64,000 nucleotides of DNA from Lotus japonicus (taxonomy: Eukaryota; Streptophyta; Magnoliopsida; Fabales; Fabaceae): positions 191,001-255,000 of the forward strand of contig NC_080045.1 in assembly GCF_012489685.1 (NCBI RefSeq). The letters run 5' to 3'. Below the pieces are notes generated by a model that saw only the letters and a program-made list of their open reading frames with translations, was not told the DNA's origin and did no database searches. This document shows, piece after piece, positions 23,252 to 35,940 of this stretch (position 1 is the first letter of the stretch; every line of letters starts with the position of its first letter). Both the position numbers and the translations under genes were made by a program.

Positions 23252-24920
23252 TTTTTTTGGTACTTGTCGTTAAATAAAAAGAAAACTAAGGTCTCACATA
23301 GGAGACACCCATAACATCAGCTAGCAAGAGAAAGCTCATCCCTTCTGGCGGTTGTTGAATAATCACGAGCTTATTATTCTGTTGCGCCCCATGTTTTGCT
23401 AGGAAATCAGCACAAGCGTTCCCCTCCCGGAGAGTATGGTAAAGTTGCACATCCCACGCACGAGCTAAGAGGTCCTTAATATCCCATATGAGGGAAGCAT
23501 ACATGTGTCTCTGCGAAGGGTTTGACAACACAAGATTCACAGCATCAAGGGAATCCGATTGACATTCCACCTTACGAGCGCCATAGTCCCAAGCTAGATT
23601 CAAACCATAATAGATTGCAAGCAACTCTTGGTGTAGAATATTTGGGTCATCCCAAAAACCAAAAAAGCCTCCAAACCATTGTCCCAAGCCGCTGCGAAGA
23701 CAGCCACCATACCCACCTCTCTTGGGGTTATCCATCACACTACCATCCACATTAATGACCATGCTATGCTCATCCCGAGGAAGCCATGAAACCAGCCTTG
23801 GAGGAGCCGCGAGACCCACCGTACCAGGCTCCCCGAAACAGTAGCTCAAATCAGAAGCCATGGCCGTAATATTGGAAGCAAGAAGATGAATGTTCAGCTG
23901 CGTGTGCTCCATGCAAAACGAGCACCTAGCCCTCCAAATCCACCACAAAGTTGCTGCTGCAATAGGGTTGGAAACCAGCATGTCTCGAAGCCAAGCGCTG
24001 CAATCTGGAGTGCCAAACGAAGGTCCTGTCGTTGTAAAACCCATGCGCCGCCAGACCCGCGAAGCTTGGTCACAATCCCGAAGGCAATGGAGAACCGTTT
24101 CTTCACCGGCATTGCACCAGGTGCACCTATCAGACGCAGCCATACCCCTCTGGAAGCGACATGCATTTGTTGGAAGGGCATTCTGCACCGCTAGCCAGAC
24201 AAGCAAAGAGCACTTCAAAGGTGTTTTTAAACGCCAAATCCAGGTCCAATTCAGAGAGTTGTCACCAGGAGCTGCAAGTATACGCTGGCTAATAATCCAA
24301 TTATAGCCAGAAGCCGTGGAATACTCTCCTGTGATGTGCCCAGACCAACGAACACTATCTGCAACTCCAGGATTGATTCTACCAGCAACCTCATTAATAA
24401 TAGCAACCAAGTTAGCAGGCAATGCCGTCCATAACCGTTCCAACCGCCAGTGCTCACCATCCCAAATATCCTTTAATTGCAGCTCTACATCATAAAAATG
24501 TACAAAGTCCACAAGCTGACACAGCGGCTGAGGAGTGCACCAGGGTGTATGCCAGAAAGATGACAAGCCATTACCAATCTTAAACTCAAAGCCAGGACGC
24601 AACACCTCTCTAGCCTTCAAGAAACCCCTCCAAACCGACGATCCTTGGTTCTCAGTTGCAAGCAGAAAGGAACAATTTGGAAAATAACGAGCTTTCATAA
24701 GTTGCACCCAGGGTTTATTAGAGTCCACCAGGATCTCCCACACATGCTTACCCAATAAAGCCACATTATGGTCTCTAGCTTTTCTCAAACCTAAGCCACC
24801 AAGTCTCTTTGGGAGAGCAATACGATCCCACCCAACCAAGTGAATACCACGACCATCCCTATTTTTCCAAATAAAATTTCTGATAGTAGCATCCAGTTTG
24901 TCACACACACCCTGAGGCAT
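23252..24920 (-). mobile_element. 5'-truncated L1-type LINE with open ORF2 C-terminus
   Basis: The minus strand carries a 544-codon open frame (23286-24920) followed by a short 3' UTR and an A8 tail (plus-strand T run at 23253-23260). Only the end of ORF2 remains; the endonuclease and reverse transcriptase catalytic domains are missing. The frame opens at a methionine that sits almost exactly at the truncation point. Confidence 0.88.
23286..24920 (-). pseudogene. LINE ORF2 C-terminal region: thumb/linker, zf-RVT and RNase H
   Basis: Residues 1-60 resemble the end of plant LINE ORF2 downstream of the reverse transcriptase (FIWKNRDGRG, then LPKRLGGLGLRKARDHN). A zf-RVT zinc finger follows near residue 265 (CTWCNAGEETVLHC). 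A type I RNase H spans about residues 390-520: NVDGSVMDN (first Asp), ELLAIYYGL (Glu), CQSDSLDAV (Asp) and ACADFLAKHG (last Asp). All four catalytic acids are present and there are no stops, so the insertion is young or the frame has been spared. It has no promoter of its own and is a transposon fragment, not a host gene. Confidence 0.88.
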
Positions 24921-24924
24921 CCAT

Positions 24925-26530
24925 AATAGTTAATTTTTTTTTCGAAAATGGTTAATAGTTACAAAAACATATTTTTATTTTATACTTCTTTTCAAAAAAA
25001 AAATATGGAATTTTTTAAGTTATGATTGATATTTTGTTATTAATATTTTTTAAGGTATTAATATTTTTTTCAAAAAAAATTGTATTAATATTTATAAGGT
25101 TAAGAATATCAAATATATACAAAATAAGACATAAATAGCTGGTTAATATTTTGCTCTTAAAAGAAAATAAAAATCATTATGTTTCCTCGATATTAAACTG
25201 CCTAGTAAGTGTTGATACATTTATAGCATCACTAATAGTTTTTTCAAATTTAAATTTCAATATGTTGAATAAAAATTTAGAGATTACATTTTTATTCTAG
25301 CGGGATCCTGAATTATTTGATGTTTGTACATATTTTTTAGAATCATTTTATTTTTTATTTAATTATTTCTATTCTTCAAATTCGTATTTATACATTGGTT
25401 GAAACAAAAACCTAGTATTAATATTATTTTTGAATTAGGTGTAATAACTAATTATTTATTTCGTATAAATATTGTTTTTATATTTTTTTTAATAAATATA
25501 GAATTTGTTTTAAATCAGATTTAGTATTTTTTTAATCTTTCCAAGTAAATAGGGTATTTTTTTAATCAGATTTAGTATTTTTTTAATAAATATATTTTGT
25601 TTTAATATTTCTATAAAGATCATTAATATATTTAAAATTTGATTTTCACATACTTCCATCACTACATTTTGAATTAAATTAATATATTTATTATTTAGAA
25701 AAACCAAGACCAACAACATCGTGGGTTTCATGAATGCATTTTTTAGTCTATATAGCTAGCACCGTTCATATATATTTTGAACTTTAAAAAGAATTAATAA
25801 AAATGAAAATCGTTGGAGGCGGAAATTAGAAAATATGTATAATATTGCGTAGGACATGTTTGATTTTGAAAGTTAATATAAAAACTAAAAAAATGAAGCG
25901 AAAGAATATGATTTGTAAAAACCTTGGTGGAAGTTGGTGAATGCCTAAAGGTTTTTGCACTTCATTTTGAAGTTGTTTTTTAAAGACATTTTGAAGTTGT
26001 TGAACTTTGGTTGTTGGAAGTTTTGCATTGAACTTAATAAATTTGCACTTGAAGTTTTGCAATGAAAACTTAATGAAATTACATTGATCTGAAACTAAAA
26101 AATATGAATCATAATTGTTTGGACGTGTCACACGACATTGTCTTTAAAATTTTATTCGCTTGAGATGTAAAAAATTTCCATGATATAGCAAATTTATCTA
26201 ACCAATTAGTCAGGATACAAAACTGAAGAAGAAGAAACTCTAAAATAAAAAAACACAAAATAATAATCGAATGGTATAGAGCCCAAAACTATTAAAGACA
26301 TTAAAAAGGTTAATAATTTATAAACCAAAAACATGTATACTATTAAGAAGAGAAAGTTTTAGTATGTGATATTGCTGACACTATTAATCTTAATGTTGAA
26401 GTACATTTGTGAGTTGTTCAATCTTCCATTGCCTTGCATATGTTAAAAATTAAGATTTCATAATAGAGCACGTAGACAAAAAAAGATGTTTAAATAAGAT
26501 ATTAAAATGTGAATAGAATAAAATAAATTA
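24925..26530. other. AT-rich stretch, no gene
   Basis: Very AT-rich DNA. A 101-codon minus-strand open stretch at 25826-26131 has low complexity and no known motif. The segment may belong to the Helitron whose 3' end is at 22422. Confidence 0.5.
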
Positions 26531-26532
26531 AA

Positions 26533-28533
26533 CTAGTGTATTTTACCCGCGCGTTGCACGGGAAATTTGTTTATTGTATTTGATACATCGATTAATATTT
26601 TAAATTATAAAATATTTAAGATGCTAAGAATGTAAGAACAATCATAATAAAGATGTAGATATTTAAAGAACATAAATTCAGACACTCAATTTTAGTGTTT
26701 TGTAAGCATACACTTCATTAACTAATATAAAGATTTTGAAAAACATAAAAGTTAATAAGCCAAAAGCTTTAAGTTTTGCATAAACTCTCAAAATAAAATA
26801 AAATACCCAAGAAAAAATCAAAAAATAAACAACTTAAATCCTAATCAAATCTAAAATTTAAAAAGGTCAACATGTGCTTGGATAACTTGTTGGATTTTCT
26901 TCATATTTTTTGTCAACATGTGATTTTTTTTTATAAATGCCTTAAATTTAAATCCAGTTACCTATTCAAAAAATTAATTCAAACGGCTTTTTGTGTTTTC
27001 CAATATACAATTTTTTTAAAAAAAATATACACAAACTATTTAGAATTATTCAATTTGTATATATTTTATTAAAAACAACATTCAATACGATGCTATAACT
27101 AATAAAATAGGGTCAGGAATAACAAAGTGAAGTATGCAACTTTAGATGACACTATGTCAGAGAACTATATCACTGTTGATTAAACAACAAAACTACATGC
27201 ATATGTATACAGTAACAAACACTAAAGTTGTTAAATTATAGAGTGCAGTCCACAATATAGAGGAGGAAAATCCAAGAAAAGAAAGGTGAGCAATAACAAT
27301 GATCACAATTCAAATAACATATCAAAAACATAAAACACAAAACGATTTCTATTTCTATGTTAGCTTACCTCTTCAATCAATTTATTCCTCATTCACGGTC
27401 TCTGAAACAAACAGCTTGAAGGTCATCCTTGAGAAGGATCTGTGCGAACATAGCAATTTCAAAAATTCTCACATCGAACCTGAATCAAAACACGTTTACT
27501 CTTTGTCGGCCAGGAAAAAATTAAGTAAAAGTCAATCATTCAATCAAGAAGGTAGTCTCCATGGATTAAAGGTAGCATAAAGCAGCAGCAATAGAACAAA
27601 ATATTGTCTATGAAAAGGGAACAAAGCAAGTTGTACGAATAGAGAAGATGGGGAAGAAGAAAGTCCTAAAAATGCAGAGAAGCCAAAGACATATAAGGAC
27701 TCTGTTGAATATCTGTTAAGATTTAGTTTATTATTAATCTAACAAAGAGATAAAAAGAAACTAAATCTATCTAAACCTATCTCTATTTAACTATTTAAGT
27801 AGATACTAATCTAAAATAGAGTAACAAATCTAAACTATATCTCAATGAGATAAGACTAATAATAATTAATCTAACAAATAACAATAAAAACAAAACAAAA
27901 TCTTAAAAAAATATTTTTTTATGTAGATACTAATCTAAAATAGAGAAACAAATATAGATAAAAACTACCAAAATCTAGCAAATCACAATAAAAACTCATA
28001 AAATCCTGAATTAATTAAAAATCCGAAAATTCAATAAAAATACCATAAAAATTAATTAATACTCTAAAAATACCTGAGAATGACACGTGGAATTTTTTTT
28101 ATGAGAATTAACGTGAGAATGACACGTCACTAAGAATTAATCTGGTGCTGACACGTCATGCTAGAAGTTGTTCTTTTCTAATCTCAATGAGATGAGATAA
28201 GACTAATAATAAACTAATCTAACAAATAACAATAAAAACAAAACAAAATCTTAAAAAAAAAATATGTAGATACTAATCTAAAATAGAGAAACAAATATAG
28301 ATAAAAACTACTAAAATCTAGCAAATCACAATAAAAACTCATAAAATCTAGAATTAATTAAAAATCTGAAAATTCAATAAAAATACCATAAAAATTAATT
28401 AATACTCTAAAAATACCTGAGAATGACATGTGGAATTTTTTTATGAGAAATAACGTGAGAATGACACGTCACTAAGAATTAATTAGGGGCTGACACGTCA
28501 TGCTAGAAGTTATTCTTTTCTAATATATATTGA
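26533..28533 (-). mobile_element. Non-autonomous Helitron, both ends visible
   Basis: On the minus strand the element begins TCAATATATATTAGAAAAGA at 28533 (host base A before it). It ends with hairpin CCCGTGC-AAC-GCGCGGG, TAAAATACA and CTAG at 26533 (host base T after it), so it sits between A and T without target duplication, as Helitrons do. The 2.0-kb body is AT-rich and encodes no Rep or helicase. Its 5' 0.7 kb is a tandem duplication of about 340 bp. Confidence 0.85.
27841..28525. repeat. Two-copy tandem repeat of about 340 bp at the Helitron 5' end
   Basis: Copy 1 starts CTCAATGAGATAAGACTAAT at 27841 and copy 2 starts near 28183. Both contain AGATACTAATCTAAAATAGA, ATACCTGAGAATGACA and GCTGACACGTCATGCTAGAA in the same order, and are about 90% or more alike by eye. 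Confidence 0.9.
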
Positions 28534-29756
28534 TAAGACGAACCATATGATGACACAAAGAACATGCAAAAGTGATTAAAGATGAAACACTAAAACCCTA
28601 AATATTTTTCTTGTAGGGGTTGCACTACAAAAAAACTGGTTTTTAGTGGCACTACATTTGTGGCATTTACCAAAAAGTGCCATAAACGTATGTTATTCTG
28701 GCATTTAATTAGAATGCCACTAGTTTAATTACACATTCCTAGCTAATTAGTAGCTATTTGGCAGCAGTTTTCTGAAGTGGCACTTAACTTAAATGCCACT
28801 AATTTAAAAACACATTCCTAGCTAATTAGGAGCTATTTGGCAGCAATTTTCTGAAGTGGCACTTAACTCAAATGCCACAAATAACCTTTTTCAATTTTAA
28901 TATATAATTTTTTATTTTTTTTCACTCACACAATTTCAGATTTTTAAACCAAAAAGAAAAAAGAAAAATCATCGATTTCTTTTTAACTTTCACTCACAAA
29001 GTTTCAGATTTTTAACCAAACTCTCACGCGATTCATAGTTTCACACCGTTTCTCCCAAACGCTCTCCAAACAATTCCACGCTTTCTTCCGATTCACGAAC
29101 GCAACAACCATCGTCGTCCTCCCCGATCGTCCGTCATGCTCGGTCGTTGTGGAGCAACCTTCACCGCCGTCCCTCTATCACCACATCACACCAGTGCGAC
29201 CACCGCTCCATCTCCATTGCAGCCTTGCAATGCTCCTTCCTCTGCTTCCAGATCCAGCAAATTCTCCTGGTTCACGATACTCACCGGAGAAGAAACCCTA
29301 GATCCACGATGCTCCATGGCCGACACCTCCAGGATTCCACTCCGGCTACCACCAGGGTCCAGGTGGCGCAACAAGGTAGGTAGTCAGTGGATTTGGTTTC
29401 GTTCGATTCGGAGTTCAAATCACCCAATCAAGCTCGAGAGGTTGCATTTCTTGCCCTTCTTCTTCTAATTCGATCTTGTTTCTTACTCGCAGGTACACTG
29501 AATTGGAAATTGCGGTGCCGGAGATAGGAATTGTAGGGCTGAACGCGGAGAATTTAGGGATTGGAGGTGTTTGGGTTTGACGGTGATCCCATACTACCCG
29601 CATCAACATCAGTAGTTGGAGAATGGATAAAGGTATTGCTCACGGAATCGACTCTGGTTCTCATACGTATACTCAGGTAATTCTCCTTGGTCCTTGCCTC
29701 TGTACTGGTAGTTTGCACAATTTTACTTGTACTGGTATTGTGCATGCACTTTGAAT

Positions 29757-29789
29757 TGTATTGCATTGCATTGCATTGCATTGCATTGT
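29757..29789. repeat. (GCATT)n microsatellite
   Basis: Five to six tandem TTGCA units are visible inside the second CACTA element. Confidence 0.9.
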
Positions 29790-30544
29790 GTTTGAATCCA
29801 CTGCATCATCATTCCGCTTATTAATGCCTAGTGTAGATCATATAACTTCTAGTTTCGCCAATTTTGTGTTTTGGCAGCCATCATTATTTTGGTCAGTTCA
29901 TAATTTTAATTGATTTGACGCGGTTGAGGACTAGGCGAATTCAGTTCTTAGTCGTCTTTATCACTATATATGATGTTTTCTTGACCATAATTCATTTTCT
30001 GAGTTATGTTAAGATGATTAGAAAATCTTGATTCCAGTTTGAGAATGATTAGCTTGGTCACACATGGAATTGCTCACGGAATCGACTCTGGTTCGCACAC
30101 GCATGGAAGCTTCCCACCAGCGACATGCTCATCGGTATGGATTAGGCATTGAACATGGATATCTGTGACATTCTCAATCGTGACCCTTGGTATGCATACC
30201 TTCCATTACTCATTTCTCTTTCCTTTGGCGACCTGATCGAGTTCATGTTCAATCTTCTTGGCCATCTTCCTATTCGTTAGGCATTTTGATCGAATTGTTC
30301 TTTGAGGTGTTCATTTTGAATCTGCTGGAGGTTTTCTCATTCTATGATTAAGTAGTGGTTAAGCATTTTTTGTATCCACGATCTTGATGCATAGAGTGAT
30401 TTGTGAGTGTTAAATATATTCTTAAATTGCAATTTAAAAGAAGCATGGTAATGTCTGGTTCTGCATGTCTATGTTTATGTATTATAATTACCAATTTGCT
30501 CGGCTGGCATGGCTGAGGGAAACGCTGAAATGCTGAGCTTGCAG

Positions 30545-30728
30545 GGAAAACAAGGCTTTGGGTGTTTCTGGGAAGCTTAAGAAGGAAAACAGTTTAACCA
30601 ATCGGAAAGAAAGTTATGCAGATTCAAGGTCTTATTGTCAAGGTAGTAGAAAGCACAAGAAGCAGCATGAAACTGGGTTTTCCGATCAATTTCGTTTATC
30701 CACTCCCAGTCCATCTGGGGGCAAACAG
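30545..30728 (+). pseudogene. Exon-like captured fragment inside the CACTA element, unknown gene
   Basis: A block bounded by TTGCAG on the left and CAG/GTACC on the right encodes a Lys/Ser-rich stretch including SGKLKKENSLTNRKESY and FRLSTPSPSGGKQ. The splice-like borders and non-repetitive protein suggest a captured exon. I do not recognise the parent gene. Upstream blocks at 29130-29380 (Pro/Ser-rich) and 29624-29676 could be other exons or 5' UTR of the same capture. Confidence 0.4.
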
Positions 30729-33700
30729 GTACCTTTTATACCCACCACCATTTTATTTGGTTGAGGTTGTTGCTGTTGTTAATGTGATTTTTATTATGCT
30801 TTTTACCCTCTGAATGCGGAGAAATCGCCGCATTTTTTCGCGATATGAGTGGCTTCATTTGGATTGTTTTTGTTGAAATTGATATGCTGAGCTGAACTGC
30901 AATTAGGGCTTTCATTTTATATTAGAGAGTTGCATATGGAGAGATTTACAGAGTATAGAGTTTTCCATGAACTAGCTGTTACTAATCAGAAACAGCACAT
31001 GTTCATGCTTGCCAAGACGGAATGACTAGTTGAGAAAATTCATGGAAGGTTTTTATAATTGAGAGTCAGAGGCTAGATTAGATTTGGGCTTTCATTTTAT
31101 CAGTTATAGTTTAATTGGTATAAGAATCATTTCACGGTAGTGATCTTAAAAAACTTAGCACAGAGTTGCAGTGGAATCTGCAATGGTCATTTTTCATGGT
31201 GATAATTAGGCTTTGATCTTTTTAACAACCGACTCTTTTAAGCCACTAAGATTCGTACAAGGTTCCTGAAGCTCTAGAGAAAGCCAAGGTATTGCTTCTG
31301 TTCTTGCCTTATGATGATCTGTTATTTCACTTATTTGTGGTGGAAGTTAAAGGATAAGCACTTTTTTTGTTTTCACCTTTGTTCACTTCAGCTATTCCTC
31401 ACCCTTTTGCTCTGTTTTGATTTCAATTTTGGTTTTTGTTGATGTAGCATTGAGATTGGCAACTTTGAAGGCACCTATTGGCATTTGGGTCTGATGTGGG
31501 ATTTGATTTCTCAACAGTTGATGGGTGGCCCCTTGTTGCTTTCAATACTATTTTTTATTTCATAGGAATAGACATAGACATAGTTCATTCTTATGTTTAT
31601 AAGAATAATTCTCCTGAGAGAGATTATTGAAAGGAACATATTGCAGTTGTCTGCGTTTCTATTATATGTGCTTAATTTTGATGACTCGGGTTTAAGTTTG
31701 ACTTAATCTATCCTGTGTCTGAGATTGTATCGAAACTGTAGTTTTGCTGACTTTGGTTTAAATTTGAAATAACTTATTTGTTGTGTCTATGAGATTGTAT
31801 CGGAACTGGTGCTGGTCTAGCACAAATCATGAATTTGTCTATGGAAAAAAATAAGGAAGTATAATCAATTATTGAAAAATATTATTGAAATTGAACATTG
31901 AATTTTGTGGCATTTACTAGCTGCCAGAAAAGTTTGAGTCTTATATAATGGTTGTTGCATTTGTGGCATTTAAAAGATGCCAATACCATTTGTGGCATGT
32001 AAAACCGGCATTTAAGCAAAAAATGCCACAAACAAGTTGTGGCATCTGGAATAGGGGCACTCTAAGTAAATGCCGGTAACAGCACATGTGGCACTTATTA
32101 AATGCCACAATTTAACAAAATAAATGCCTCTAAAAAACACTTTTTTTGTAGTGTTGTACTTTGCTTTTATAATTCAATGAAACACTAAAATGTTAAAAAA
32201 AAGTAAGGGAGGGAAGAAGAATATGGTGAATCAAAAGTGGAAGAAAGTGAAAACCCTTATCTTATAAAGGGAGAATGAAAAAAATGATACCTAACTATTT
32301 CAGAAAAAAAAAAATGTCAAAAAAAAAAGAAATATTATGAATATGAAAGAACATGAAAGTACTTATAGAAACACCATGAACCATAAAGTGTATTTTTTTT
32401 TCTAATTAGCTATATATAATAGCATTTAAATTAAAGGTGTATTCAATTTGAATTTCAAATTTGATAATATCATTTGAATTTCAAATTTTGGTATAATGCA
32501 ATCCATAGTATATACATTTAGGAAAAGATCTCCGCACAGTCATCTCTTACTTGGCATCTACTGATTGGTTAATATCAGGAAAAATCCTACATGGCACTCA
32601 ATCCTTCATTCTTCTTATCCTACACCTTTCTCCTTATCCTTCACTCATCTCTCCTTAACCACATTGATTCTAAACGCGTTTTACATCTCTGCCGTTTCAA
32701 CCTTCATTCGCGTTTACATATGCTGTCGTTTCAACCTTCATTCGCGTTTATATCCTCTGCCATTTCAACCTTCAAGATCATCTCTTCCGATCTGTATTAA
32801 TCGCATTTCATAGCCCTTCAAATTCCTCTTTAATCGCATCTCTCTTCCCCTTTCGGTTCCCTTTTCTCTCATCGCTCCCTCCCTCTCTTCCCCTTCAATC
32901 GAATCTCGCATGGCCCCTTCCAATTCCCCTTGAATCGCATCTATCTTCCCCTCTCGGTTCCTGTTTCGAATCTGTGTAACTGAGATGTTTATGGGTGGCA
33001 TAGAATTGATGAATTCGACTCTGTGTAAATCGCCCCTCCCGGCTTCTTTCCTCTCAACGCCACGACGGCGACACCGCAGGTATTCAGGCCTTAATTGATG
33101 TATGTTTTAGTGCCTGTATTTTGATTTTGATAAATTTGTGGTTTGCAGGCCGATTATCTACATCAGATACAATACCTGATGTTTCGTAGAAACCCTAAAT
33201 CAGATTCTGGCAGGTGCTCTACATTATATCCTCCATCAAGGTAAGAGCTTTGATGTTTATATCAAATCCTGATTCTCTTAGTTAGTAAATTCCTCACAAC
33301 CTCAGACTTTGTTTCATATCTGTTTTGTTATTTCAGGGAGATTTGTTCCTTCTTTTTTTTTTTCCTTGGCTTTGCAGTATTATTTTACTCCTGATTGAAT
33401 TTACTCCTGAGCCCCAACGTATTGCTTATAGTTTACAACATATACAAATGATTCATACAGAATTGTGGTGATGGATAGAGGTCATGTTGTTGAGGTTGGT
33501 ATATTTTTCTATTATATTTTGAATACCTCAAATATTTTAATCAGTATTCTTTCTTGAGGTTTATTATCTTTCATACATGAGCCTCACTTATTTGAAGGTG
33601 TTATTATTTTGTATCATGTTTTAAGTCATTATATTTTAGTGACAAGTTCATTCTTTCAGCTGAAAGAAACTCCTTTAAATTTTAATTTTTTAGGGGAAGC

Positions 33701-35508
33701 TACCTTTAAATTTCAAAGAAAACTGGAAGAAGGGAGAGGGGAGAGAGAGAGAGAGAGTAACTGAAAACAGTTATTGTATTATCATTGGTGGTTATAACTG
33801 TTAGTAATTAGTGTATTTATACTAGAAGCCAAGCTTACACAAGCTATTGCTATTGTACTCTGATAGGAGGTGTGAGCATTCCTTTATACATGTGTGTGTT
33901 CCCCTTTGCCATTGCAGGATTCTGGACTTATGGGAAGCCAAATTAGAGGTCAACAAATAGAATATGACTTGCTAATATGAATCCATACAATTATTATAGC
34001 TTGGACTGAGATTGGATGTTATTCAGACTTGGAGAATGAAGATGAGGCTGAAAATCAGCAATAAATAAGTGGTTCATTTAGTTTTTGACATTATAGCCAT
34101 CTTATGGTGAAAGGGAAAGGAACACTGGAAATCATTGAGATAGAGTGTTTCTGCTTTAAGTGTGTTTCTCCCTGCTTTAGAATCTAACTTACACACTTTA
34201 TTATGCCTCATTTTATTTTCTTCAAGCTTACATTAGACATTTCTTTATCATATACTACATTTTTTTCCTTCAAACAGCTGCTTCAGATTCTGTTTCTTTT
34301 TCATATTCTTCTACTGCATATCCTATATTGAGATTTTGATTGAGATGAGAAACTCTTCCTTCACTTTCAGCAGAGATGAGAAAGAAAAATAAATGCAAGA
34401 AGGAGAATGGTGAGAGTGAACACTTCCAACTCTACGCTTTGTATTCCATCTTCTACTTACTCTCAGAAGTTAGCAGTCCAAAACCCCAAATTTGCAAGTG
34501 TTTTCGTGTTTCAAAGTTTTTTAGAGCTTTTATAGGCTAACATCTATATTTTGTGTTTCTGATGTTCCTAGAAATGTCATACCCATGAGGTACAACACAA
34601 TGAGGATGGATTTCAAATGTGAAACAAAGCAGTTGAGCAGCTTTGGTCTCATTTATAAGGTGAAATCTTCTTTACCTGTTTGTCTCTAAAACAAACTATT
34701 TCACAATATTTATGTGATTCTATGAATCTGCATTTCATTTGGCTAAAAGTTAGGAGGAGTTTAAATTTAAGCTGTTATGAAGCAGCTCTTGACGAATGAG
34801 AGTTCTTGATTATGAGAAACATTAGGTTAATAAGGGTTATTAATTAATTGAAACACCTTTATTCAGTGTAATGATTAATGTGTAAAACACTATCAACTGT
34901 ATTTCTCCTTTTTTTAGAGCTTTCTTCTAAATCCCCCTATCCTATGACCCATAATTGTTGGCTGTCAGTTGAACTTGCTATAGTACCCACGGAGAGGTGA
35001 CAAGGCAACATAAATTCTCATTTCTTTATTTTTTTCTCATTTCTCTGTCCACGTTTCTTGCAAATTTTCACACACATGTTGGGCTAATACTGAAGGTTGA
35101 AAAAAAAGTTAATATAATTCAAAGTGAAATCATCTTGAGCCATAAGATATTTTCTACATTACAGTGTAGCTATTTCAACCATGGCGATATGTCTAAACAA
35201 TATCAGTAAATCAATTGGCAAAAATCATTCAATGTGTGAAACTTCCATATTATGATAACAATGCTTCCAAATACGCCTTTTGCAATTTCAAAAACTGATT
35301 CTATTACTCAGTGATTTGACTGTTATGTTTCTTTTATAAATTAAATGTCTTACTGTCTCTTCACTACAATTTGGGATGGATTGGTAAGTAAAAGTCTATG
35401 ATGATCATGATTAAAGAAAATCAATGGTTATGATTTAATCAAGTACCATAAATGCTGTCTGCATAATCAGGGATTTGAATATTTGATTCTATTAATCAGT
35501 GTCTTGGC

Positions 35509-35646
35509 TGTTATGTTTCTTACAAAGGTCACGATTCTTGATATGCTTGATGGATTATATGAAACAAAGGAAATGATTTGTGCAGAGATATTGGAGCAAG
35601 CTGAGAGTAGGGAGTCTTTTATTGGGTGAGACATGTTTCTCCCGCT
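35509..35646 (+). repeat. Duplicated block, copy 1 (partner at 37153-37296)
   Basis: About 130 bp beginning near GTCACGATTCTTGATATGCT and running to TTTCTCCCGCTA occurs twice, here and at 37153-37296, with only a few differences. The plus strand reads ILDMLDGLYETKEMICAEI in one frame, so it may derive from an exon of an unrecognised gene. Confidence 0.9.
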
Positions 35647-35859
35647 AATAGACATGTTAAACTTATTTATCTGCCTTCTGATGTGGTTATGTGCTGCAGG
35701 TTTGCAAGGAGTTACAATAAGAAGTTGGAGCAGATCTAATAGCATGATACAACCATAGAGAAATTATGGTAGTTTGGGTGGGGTTGAAAGGACACGATGC
35801 CCAACTAGGTGACAAAGAAGCAAGGTTGATGACTTATTTGAAGAGGTTGCAAAGATTGG

Positions 35860-35940
35860 TATTTTTATTTTACCCACGGGAAAGAAGCAAAGTATGATCC
35901 AAACAGGCCTAAGAGACCTCCATTCTCATTCCTCTAATTA
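35860..35940 (+). pseudogene. HMG-box-like captured exon fragment
   Basis: The plus strand reads KYDPNRPKRPPFSFL, matching the opening motif of plant HMGB-type HMG boxes (DPNxPKRPxSAFF), before a stop. Only the start of the box remains, so it cannot form a DNA-binding domain. It lies about 2.2 kb upstream of an AAA-ATPase fragment in the same Helitron. Confidence 0.55.

Larger units (their letters stand above)
28623..32153. mobile_element. Second CACTA transposon, non-autonomous
   Basis: The left end CACTACAAAAAAACTGG and the reverse complement of the right end CACTACAAAAAAAGTG match over 13 bases. The element is flanked by TTG on both sides (28620-28622 and 32154-32156). Subterminal repeats are built from TGGCATTTAA/TTAAATGCCA words at 28650-28870 and 31905-32125. 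The interior has no transposase but contains exon-like blocks separated by intron-like DNA from 29.0 to 31.4 kb, probably captured host sequence. Its subterminal repeats differ from those of the element at 16002. Confidence 0.9.

Noticed and set aside
23286..24920. Host RNase H-like protein gene
   Set aside because: The zf-RVT plus RNase H order, the A tail and the lack of introns identify a LINE fragment.
33730..33960. Solo LTR near the (GA)n tract
   Set aside because: The CAAGCTATTGC and ACTCTGATAGG stretch looks LTR-like, but no TG/CA borders, duplicate or target repeat could be found.
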